From the NCBI GenBank assembly GCA_945889235.1, contig CAMDBK010000070.1:1-10904 (forward strand): a DNA stretch of 10,904 nt, written 5' to 3'. The stretch is from Chitinophaga pinensis. GTDB lineage: Bacteria; Bacteroidota; Bacteroidia; SXHM01. The translations under genes and the position numbers were made by a program. Of this stretch, positions 5,183 to 10,904 are shown piece by piece. The notes beneath the pieces were generated by a model. That model did no database searches, was not told the origin of the DNA, and saw only the letters and a list, made by a program, of their open reading frames with translations. The number at the start of each line of letters is the position of its first letter. Position 1 is the first letter of the stretch.

Positions 5183-7231
5183 TTATTTTAATAATCTGAT
5201 TAGTAACACCTCTGAAATAATGAAAGCCAACGCCAGCCACAAAAACCATTTCCACAATTTTATTCCTTCATTCAGTTCGGTCAAAGTTATTGCAAGACTT
5301 TTATTATTTGTTTGCACTACAGAGAAATTTTCGCTGCCAGCTTTTTCTGCCATCTTTTCAAGTTCTTCATTACTGAAATATTCCAGTACAGATTCTTTTC
5401 GGTCGTAATTAAAAGAAAGTCCAAACAGTGTATCGTTTTTAGCTTTTAGCAAATAATTGCCTGCTTCTTTCAATTGATTGCCAAACACAACAGAGGTAAG
5501 CGGTCCGATAATTTTCTGTTCTGGAATTATTTCAAATTGATTATCAAAGTTTGTAATGCGGTAAACACTTTCACCTGCAATAGCAGTGTTGGGAAATTCT
5601 ATTGACTTTTCTTTACCAATGGTTTGAAAAAGCGGGCGCACAGGCTGACTGAACAATGCAATATTATAAAGTGCGGGGACAAAAAGTGCATGCCTTTGAA
5701 AGTTACTGAACTCATCAGAAAGATTAACGGAAAGAAGATAAGCATTGCCTTTTCCTGAGGCATATTTCGATAGAAAACTTTCACCGTTGCTGAGTTTCAT
5801 CAGAACTTCTTCCAGTGTTTTGGTGTTTTTTGAAATTATATAATGCTTAGAAACTATAGGCAGGTCAAGGTTTTTATTCTCTTTTTGTTTTTCAAAAACA
5901 TTGGTAAAAATTTCACTCTGGTAATTAATGCTGCTCACTTTTGTATTGATGCTGTCTTTTCCAATAATGCGTCCGGCTTCAAGGGAAAGCAATAATTCGT
6001 TGTAAGAATTTATATCGGAATTCTGAGCTGGGATAATCAATACACTTCCGCCTGCCTGGGCAAAGCGTTTCAGTTCCTGTGCCAAACCTGAAGAAATTGA
6101 GTTAACTTCATTTGCAATTATCAATGAATAAGTAGCAAAGGATGAATAATTCACACTTTTCTCATTCTGGTTGTCAAGTATAAAATAGGGATCATTTCCG
6201 AAAAGTGAGCGGATGGATTTGCTTTCTTCCTTGCCATTAATGCAGAGGACAGGAATGTTTTTCGCCACACTAAAGGTGAAATAAAATTTATCATCATAGG
6301 TTACAGGATAATCAGTGATACTGAGTTCACCAAGTTGTAAGCCCGTTTCGGAAAGTGTGAATGAAAGCGGAACTTCAACATCAGATTGTGCAGCAATTGA
6401 AAAGCTTGCCAACGCTTTCTGTTGTCCGTTTATCATCAGTTTTACGGGAATATTTTCATACTCTTCATCTGAGATGTTTTTAATCCGTAACTTCAATTCT
6501 TCAGGACGGTTAATCTGGCGGATGGGTGTTGAGAACCAACAAGAGTCAATAAAAAGATTATTATTTTTTATTGGCGTAACAGGAATGAAAAAACAAGAAA
6601 TATTAGAGTCAGCTTTTATCTCTTCAATGTTGCTCACGCTTTTCTGGAAGTCAGAAATGATATACGCGCTACCTCCTTGATTTCCATGTGATTTCAAGGC
6701 ATTCGCTTGTCTTGAATAAATTTCTGAAATAGTTTTTACCGAAGGACTGATTTTTACTTCTTCCAGTAATTGCAGAAACTCTTCACGGTTCACTAATCGT
6801 TGCTGATGACCTTCAAAATCATTCGTGAGCAACTGAAATTTTTGTGATGGTTGAAATGCCGTAGCAATTTCTTTCGCTTTGTTTTTAGCTTCATCCAACA
6901 TGGTTCCGCTGTTTCCGTTAGCTTCCATGCTGAACGAATTATCTACAAAAATACTTGCAGCACCTTCTGGTGTGTGAGCTGTAGAATTTTTTGCAGGAAT
7001 AAAAGGTTGTGCAAAAGTTAAAACCAAACAAGCAATAGTCAGCAGCCTTGCAGCCAGCACAAGCAAGTGTTTTAATCGTGAACGCGATTGTGTTTCAATT
7101 TTTATTTCGCGCAGAAACTGCACATTGCTGAAGTAAACCGTAACAAAACGCCTGAAGTTGAAAAGGTGAACAAAAACGGGAATGGAAAGAGCCGAGAGTG
7201 CAAAGAGAAATTCGGGATAGACAAAACTCAT
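5183..7231 (-). CDS. BatA/two-anchor membrane protein with von Willebrand factor A domain
   Basis: A 682-residue inner-membrane protein. The N-terminus MSFVYPEFLFALSALSIPVF matches the BatA N-terminal (two-anchor) domain: one membrane segment at about 6-24, an HLFNFRR turn, and a second segment at about 54-77. A vWA domain follows with MIDAS motif D97-N-S-F-S101, a possible Thr167, and ISDFQ with Asp194. Next come a beta-rich region and, at about 324-420, a glutamine-amidotransferase-like segment (IPVLCINGKEES, GGSVLIIPA). A last membrane helix (about 659-682, LWKWFLWLALAFIISEVLLI) ends the protein. Family members are called aerotolerance-related, but their role is unsettled; a periplasmic or envelope scaffold is plausible. 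The frame extends to an ATG at 7366, but those 45 residues look unlike the family. The ATG at 7229-7231 sits directly behind a TATCTTTG box. The dihydroorotase-like gene follows after six bases, and the T9SS cargo gene is divergent. Confidence 0.9.
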   Translation of the reverse strand: MSFVYPEFLFALSALSIPVFVHLFNFRRFVTVYFSNVQFLREIKIETQSRSRLKHLLVLAARLLTIACLVLTFAQPFIPAKNSTAHTPEGAASIFVDNSFSMEANGNSGTMLDEAKNKAKEIATAFQPSQKFQLLTNDFEGHQQRLVNREEFLQLLEEVKISPSVKTISEIYSRQANALKSHGNQGGSAYIISDFQKSVSNIEEIKADSNISCFFIPVTPIKNNNLFIDSCWFSTPIRQINRPEELKLRIKNISDEEYENIPVKLMINGQQKALASFSIAAQSDVEVPLSFTLSETGLQLGELSITDYPVTYDDKFYFTFSVAKNIPVLCINGKEESKSIRSLFGNDPYFILDNQNEKSVNYSSFATYSLIIANEVNSISSGLAQELKRFAQAGGSVLIIPAQNSDINSYNELLLSLEAGRIIGKDSINTKVSSINYQSEIFTNVFEKQKENKNLDLPIVSKHYIISKNTKTLEEVLMKLSNGESFLSKYASGKGNAYLLSVNLSDEFSNFQRHALFVPALYNIALFSQPVRPLFQTIGKEKSIEFPNTAIAGESVYRITNFDNQFEIIPEQKIIGPLTSVVFGNQLKEAGNYLLKAKNDTLFGLSFNYDRKESVLEYFSNEELEKMAEKAGSENFSVVQTNNKSLAITLTELNEGIKLWKWFLWLALAFIISEVLLIRLLK

Positions 7232-7238
7232 CGGAGCG

Positions 7239-7246
7239 CAAAGATA
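7239..7246 (-). promoter_or_regulatory. Candidate -7 box of the BatA-like operon, nearly leaderless
   Basis: On the minus strand TATCTTTG is an exact TAnnTTTG match and lies only seven bases before the chosen ATG (7231). Transcription would start at or within a few bases of the start codon. No TTG lies at the expected distance, so the call rests on one element. Confidence 0.45.
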
Positions 7247-7352
7247 GGAAAACAAAGCACAAGCAGTAAAATAGTTATCGGTAAAACAAAAGTTTCGGAA
7301 ATTTCCCAGTTGATAACTACAATGTGTTGTTGAAAAATATATGTTAAAACAC

Positions 7353-7381
7353 TTGACTTTCAACATTTTTTCGTAACTTTA
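7353..7381 (+). promoter_or_regulatory. Promoter of the T9SS cargo gene (TTG-N18-TAACTTTA)
   Basis: TTG at 7353-7355 and TAACTTTA at 7374-7381 (seven of eight consensus bases) are separated by 18 bases. The predicted transcription start near 7387 leaves a leader of roughly 10 to 15 bases before the ATG codons at 7396 and 7402. Confidence 0.55.
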
Positions 7382-7395
7382 AGCACCTAAATAAT

Positions 7396-9822
7396 ATGCC
7401 AATGAAAATTTTTACCAAACTTTCAGCAGCTTTATTCTTCCTGATTGCCACGCTCAGCGTGGCTTTAGCTAATCCCACCATTCTTGAAAAAGGTGATATT
7501 CTTGTGTTGGCAGTGAATGCCGACAATGGACTTGTTTCAGGTATTGCGGGTGAAGATGAGCTTAGTTTCGTATGTTTTAAAAACATTACAAACGGAACTT
7601 TTTTTGAAATAACAGATAACGGTTGGGAACGCCAGAATGCTCATTCGTGGGGAGACAGCGAAGGAACAATTCGCATTACAAGAACGGGAGCAGATATTCC
7701 GGCAGGTACAGTTATTACCTTTCGTTTTGCTTTCGGAAGTTACATTTCAGTTTATCCTGATAACGCATGGCAGTTTACCGACCTGAGCGTTGGTAATGCC
7801 TTTGATATCAATAACGGTGGTGATCAGATTTTCTTTTTACAGGGCGGATCATGGACTAATTTAAGCGGAAGTAATAATGCAAATTATACCAACGGAAAGG
7901 TAATTAACTCATTCAGCACAGCATCTGGATGGCAGGCTGACGGAACTTCCAACCAATCCAATCTTTATCCCGGAACTGATTGCTTTAGCTTTACAGGTGC
8001 TGCTTCAGACTATTTAAAATATACTGGTTCACTTTCTGCTGCCACTCAAAAAGAGTGGATTGAACGTGTAAACAACAGTTTAAACTGGAGCGCCTATTCA
8101 GGAAGTCAGGAATTTGCTTCAGCGGGAACAATTTATTCATCAGGTCAAAATATTACTCAACTTCCGGGAACAACTGTTTCAGGAAAATGGAACGGAGCAA
8201 GCAGTCGCGATTGGTTTGACTGTGCTAACTGGGATGATCTTTCAGTTCCTGTTCAAACTACAGATGTTGTTATAAATGCAGAAGGAATTAACGGACTTGA
8301 AATAACATCAGGTAACGCTTCATGCCATAATCTGGATGTTGATGGTGCAAGTTTACAAATGATAGGAACTGCTGCTCTTAATGTTTCGGGTAATCTCAGC
8401 ATTTCAGGAAACGGAACACTTACAATGGAGGAAAACAGTTTGAACCTTTCAGGTAATTTTCTCAATTATTCTTCATCAAATTTTATTGCCGGAAATTCAA
8501 CAGTCAGTATCAATGGCGCTGATCATGTAATTGGTGGCGGAAATGAAACTGAGTTTTATAACCTTGTACTTAATGGCGGAAGAACATCCCTTTATAACGA
8601 CATAAAAATTCTGAATACTATTCATATTCAGAATGCGAGTCTTTCATTAAACACAATGACTTTGTTTGTTGAAAACTCAATGAGCAATGCTATTACAACT
8701 GCACAAAACGGGCGTATCATCAGCGAAACATTTCCCGGTTCTTATGGAGTGGTTGACTGGAATATCGGCAACCGTACCGGAAGTTATGTTCTGCCATTCG
8801 GAACAAACGAAACTACTTCATCTGACCTTACTTTTAAATACAACATTAACACGCTTGGAACAGGTGGCATGATGGGACGGGTTCAGTTTATCACCTACCC
8901 TACCAATCCACAAAACATTCCTTTGCCTGATGGAGTTGCACAATTGACAAATGCTGCAGGTAAAGAATCTTATCACCGTGCAGTTGACCGTTTCTGGATA
9001 GTGAATAACAACATTGAAAACATTGCTTTTAATACGTATCCGCAGATTGAATATGTTTTTAAATACGGTGAAGTTGATTATACAAACACTGCCAATCACA
9101 TTGATAAAGAGCATTTGATTGTAAGGGCCTATAACCCTGATTCGCATCAATGGACCGATTGGCTTACCAGTCCTGCGTTTGCACAACCTACTACAAATAC
9201 AATTTCAGTTGTTCTTGCAACCGGTGGTGACTACAATGGTGTATGGACATTGATGGACGACAGTAACCCACTTCCAATTGAATTAATCGCTTTCAGCGGA
9301 AGTTGTAACAATAACAGGACAGAAATTAATTGGACTACCGCATCAGAAACCAATAATAACTTTTTCACTATTGAAAGAAGTGTGGATGCCAATATTTTTG
9401 AGGTCTTGAAAACAATTCCCGGATCTTCAAACAGCAATTATATCATCAATTACAGTACAACAGATGATAAACCTTTTGCAGGCACTACCTATTACAGATT
9501 GAAACAAACAGATTATGACGGTTCATCAAAATACTCTGATATTGTTTCTGTTAACTGTGGCGGTGCGCAAGATGAATTGACTATTTCATATGCTACAACT
9601 GATGTTCAGGGAAATATCAATCTTGGAATAAACGCTCCTCATAACGGAAATTATATCATTACGATTATTGATGCTTTAGGTAAAACACTTATGAGCAGAA
9701 CTACTTCTTTCGGTAAAGGAACTAATACTGTTTCACTTGATGCCCGTGCATCAGCAGGAATTTATTTTATCAATATCAGTAATGAGTTTACTTCTGTGAA
9801 CAGGAAGTTTTTTGTGAAGTAA
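7396..9822 (+). CDS. Secreted multidomain protein with T9SS type A C-terminal sorting domain
   Basis: An 808-residue exported protein. Residues 1-25 are a Sec signal peptide ending ALA before NPTI. Residues 26 to about 260 form a beta-rich domain (GDILVLAVNADNG, FFEITDNGWE, FDINNGGDQIFFLQGG) of a kind common in Bacteroidota surface proteins; its function is unknown. From about 265, WNGASSRDWFDCANWDDLSVP opens a region of short beta repeats (NVSGNLSISGNGTLTMEENS) suggesting a beta helix. Residues about 626-724 are a fibronectin III-like module (PIELIAFSG, INWTTASETNNNFFTIERS, YYRLKQTDYDG). Residues about 727-808 are the type A sorting domain (GNYIITIIDALGKTL, AGIYFINIS, ending RKFFVK) that directs export through the type IX system, usually with removal of the domain and attachment at the surface. 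Proteins like this are typically adhesins or matrix components; no catalytic motif is seen. ATG codons at 7396 and 7402 are both possible. A strong terminator follows. Confidence 0.93.
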   Translation: MPMKIFTKLSAALFFLIATLSVALANPTILEKGDILVLAVNADNGLVSGIAGEDELSFVCFKNITNGTFFEITDNGWERQNAHSWGDSEGTIRITRTGADIPAGTVITFRFAFGSYISVYPDNAWQFTDLSVGNAFDINNGGDQIFFLQGGSWTNLSGSNNANYTNGKVINSFSTASGWQADGTSNQSNLYPGTDCFSFTGAASDYLKYTGSLSAATQKEWIERVNNSLNWSAYSGSQEFASAGTIYSSGQNITQLPGTTVSGKWNGASSRDWFDCANWDDLSVPVQTTDVVINAEGINGLEITSGNASCHNLDVDGASLQMIGTAALNVSGNLSISGNGTLTMEENSLNLSGNFLNYSSSNFIAGNSTVSINGADHVIGGGNETEFYNLVLNGGRTSLYNDIKILNTIHIQNASLSLNTMTLFVENSMSNAITTAQNGRIISETFPGSYGVVDWNIGNRTGSYVLPFGTNETTSSDLTFKYNINTLGTGGMMGRVQFITYPTNPQNIPLPDGVAQLTNAAGKESYHRAVDRFWIVNNNIENIAFNTYPQIEYVFKYGEVDYTNTANHIDKEHLIVRAYNPDSHQWTDWLTSPAFAQPTTNTISVVLATGGDYNGVWTLMDDSNPLPIELIAFSGSCNNNRTEINWTTASETNNNFFTIERSVDANIFEVLKTIPGSSNSNYIINYSTTDDKPFAGTTYYRLKQTDYDGSSKYSDIVSVNCGGAQDELTISYATTDVQGNINLGINAPHNGNYIITIIDALGKTLMSRTTSFGKGTNTVSLDARASAGIYFINISNEFTSVNRKFFVK
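7447..7463 (+). other. GC-rich hairpin in the signal-peptide coding region of the T9SS cargo gene
   Basis: GCCACGCTCAGCGTGGC is a perfect inverted repeat: seven base pairs, six of them G-C, around a TCA loop. It lies about 50 bases after the start codon, within the codons for ATLSVA. It is notably GC-rich against the AT-rich surroundings. It could slow early translation or be a chance result of codon choice. Confidence 0.6.
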
Positions 9823-9844
9823 AACTTCAATAATTTAATAAAGG

Positions 9845-9877
9845 CAGCCCCGGTAAATTTACCGGGGCTGTTTTTTT
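9845..9877 (+). terminator. Rho-independent terminator of the T9SS cargo gene
   Basis: CAGCCCCGGTAAA (9845-9857) is followed directly by its complement TTTACCGGGGCTG (9858-9870), a perfect 26-base palindrome. Seven T follow at 9871-9877. It begins 22 bases after the stop codon and ends 14 bases before the next gene, so that gene needs its own promoter. Confidence 0.95.
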
Positions 9878-9878
9878 G

Positions 9879-9886
9879 TTTATTTG
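9879..9886 (+). promoter_or_regulatory. Candidate -7 box of the GT-C-like gene
   Basis: TTTATTTG matches seven of eight bases of TAnnTTTG and lies five bases before the GTG at 9892, directly behind the terminator T-run. A start at or next to the GTG would make the mRNA leaderless. No TTG is found at the proper distance. Confidence 0.3.
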
Positions 9887-9891
9887 TAGCG

Positions 9892-10904
9892 GTGTTTTAC
9901 AAACTTATTATTCCATTTATTATAATAATTACCGTAGTGGTATCTTCCAATTTACATTGGAGTGAAAAGTATTATGCCTCAGCAATTCAAACAAATGATG
10001 CAACCGGTTATTATGCGTATCTGCCGGCAGTTTTTATTTACCATGATTTAAATTTTGCTTACCATGATTCAGTTATTCAGAAATATTACAACCCTGAAAA
10101 ATATGCTGATTACAGAGTAACATATAACGGTAAAACAATTGATAAGTATTATGCAGGAACAGCATTTACTCTAATTCCGTTTTTTCTCGCAGGGCACTTG
10201 TATGCTAAACTTTTCAATTACCCGGCAGATGGATATTCACTGCCTTATTTTATTGCTATTAATATAGCATCAATTGTTTTCCTTTTAATGGGCTTGATTT
10301 ATATTTTAAAGTTTTTGAAAAGTTATGGAGCAACAGAAAAAGCATCATCCCTGATTTTAATTGTATTGGTTTTTGCAACAAACTTATTTCACTATGCTTC
10401 AAGTGAACCCTGCCTGTCACATATTTACTCATTTGCCTTTATAAGTGCTTTTGTTTATCACTCAAAGAAATTTTTCTCAGGACTTGCTATAAAGGATTTT
10501 TTATTCTGTAGCCTTTGTTTGGGCTTTATTATCTTTATCAGGCCTGTAAACATCATCGTCATTTTTTCATTACCTTTTCTTGCAGGAGATTTCAATAAGT
10601 TGAAAACAGCATTTAACAAGCTGATTAATGATAAATCTGCACTGATTTTCTCAGCACTTATAACACTGAGTATTGCCGCTATTCAACCGGTAATTTATCA
10701 AATTCAATGTGGTTCATTTTTCGTTTATACTTACTTTGATGAAGGTTTTAACTGGACAAATCCACAACTGATTAATTTTTTATTTAGCTATAGAAAAGGT
10801 TTTTTTGTTTATACACCTGTTGCATTGCTTTCGCTGCCAGGCTTTGTTTTTTTATGGCGTAAAAACAAATTTCAATTTTATAGTCTTTTATTTTTTCTTT
10901 CTCT
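9892..10904 (+). CDS. Multi-pass membrane protein, GT-C glycosyltransferase-like; 3' end outside window
   Basis: The frame is open from upstream to the window edge, and about 337 residues are visible. No ATG occurs near the start. The GTG at 9892 gives VFYKLIIPFIIIITVVVSS, a first membrane helix, and is preceded by a weak -7 box. A predicted extracytoplasmic loop follows with NDATGYYAYLPAVFIYHDL (about 35-53), an acidic loop of the kind GT-C enzymes use next to the membrane. Several hydrophobic helices come next (about 113-132, 145-165, 172-190, 198-222, 245-262), then a conserved-looking stretch (NWTNPQLINFLFSYRKGFFVYTP). GT-C enzymes use polyprenyl-phosphate sugars on the outer face of the inner membrane to build glycans or glycosylate proteins. 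Assignment rests on topology and motif style, not a catalytic signature, so another polytopic family is possible. It is separated from the T9SS cargo gene by a strong terminator. Confidence 0.8.
   Translation, partial: MFYKLIIPFIIIITVVVSSNLHWSEKYYASAIQTNDATGYYAYLPAVFIYHDLNFAYHDSVIQKYYNPEKYADYRVTYNGKTIDKYYAGTAFTLIPFFLAGHLYAKLFNYPADGYSLPYFIAINIASIVFLLMGLIYILKFLKSYGATEKASSLILIVLVFATNLFHYASSEPCLSHIYSFAFISAFVYHSKKFFSGLAIKDFLFCSLCLGFIIFIRPVNIIVIFSLPFLAGDFNKLKTAFNKLINDKSALIFSALITLSIAAIQPVIYQIQCGSFFVYTYFDEGFNWTNPQLINFLFSYRKGFFVYTPVALLSLPGFVFLWRKNKFQFYSLLFFLS

Noticed and set aside
7232..7366. 45-residue N-terminal extension of the BatA-like protein to the ATG at 7366
   Set aside because: The extra residues are Cys- and Phe-rich and unlike the family. 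The two-anchor domain begins at the ATG at 7231, behind a -7 box.
8818..9186. 122-codon minus-strand frame within the T9SS cargo gene
   Set aside because: It is antisense to a continuous 808-residue gene with clear domains, with no promoter or recognisable protein features of its own.

Overview
The window looks like a chromosomal segment from a low-GC member of the Bacteroidota. Four things point there. One large secreted protein ends in a type IX secretion (T9SS) type A sorting domain. Several genes have -7 boxes of the Bacteroidota form TAnnTTTG, some with a TTG 18 to 23 bases upstream. Shine-Dalgarno sequences are essentially absent. The gene set also includes a BatA/two-anchor membrane protein and lipoproteins with a C-T-D-x-x-A-x-N-Y-D motif. 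I cannot name a genus from the sequence.

Layout. Bases 1-675 hold the C-terminal part of a GT-B glycosyltransferase (+). Bases 662-2263 form a lipoprotein cluster: two paralogous minus-strand lipoproteins flank a small plus-strand lipoprotein rich in coiled coil, and two hairpin terminators sit between the convergent genes. Bases 2300-2560 hold regulatory DNA and a tRNA-Lys(TTT) gene (-) with its own promoter and terminator. Bases 2573-3796 encode RibBA (-), the bifunctional enzyme that opens riboflavin synthesis. An inverted-repeat element built from CGCAAAG heptamers lies upstream of ribBA. Bases 3905-7231 are a probable two-gene operon (-): a BatA-like membrane protein with a von Willebrand A domain, then six bases later a dihydroorotase-family protein whose metal-binding histidines are missing. 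Bases 7396-9822 encode a T9SS cargo protein (+) with a strong terminator. Bases 9892-10904 begin a multi-pass membrane protein resembling GT-C glycosyltransferases (+). It starts with GTG and runs off the window.

Most of the window is cell-envelope biology: two glycosyltransferases, three lipoproteins, one secreted cargo and one membrane-anchored vWA protein. Housekeeping genes (ribBA, tRNA-Lys) lie among them. There are no insertion sequences, phage genes, CRISPR arrays or signs of recent transfer. The points most worth a second look are the apparently non-catalytic dihydroorotase coupled to the BatA-like gene, the paired palindromic operators upstream of one lipoprotein, the CGCAAAG element over the ribBA promoter, and the paralogous lipoprotein pair. 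I see no clear evidence of a wholly new system.
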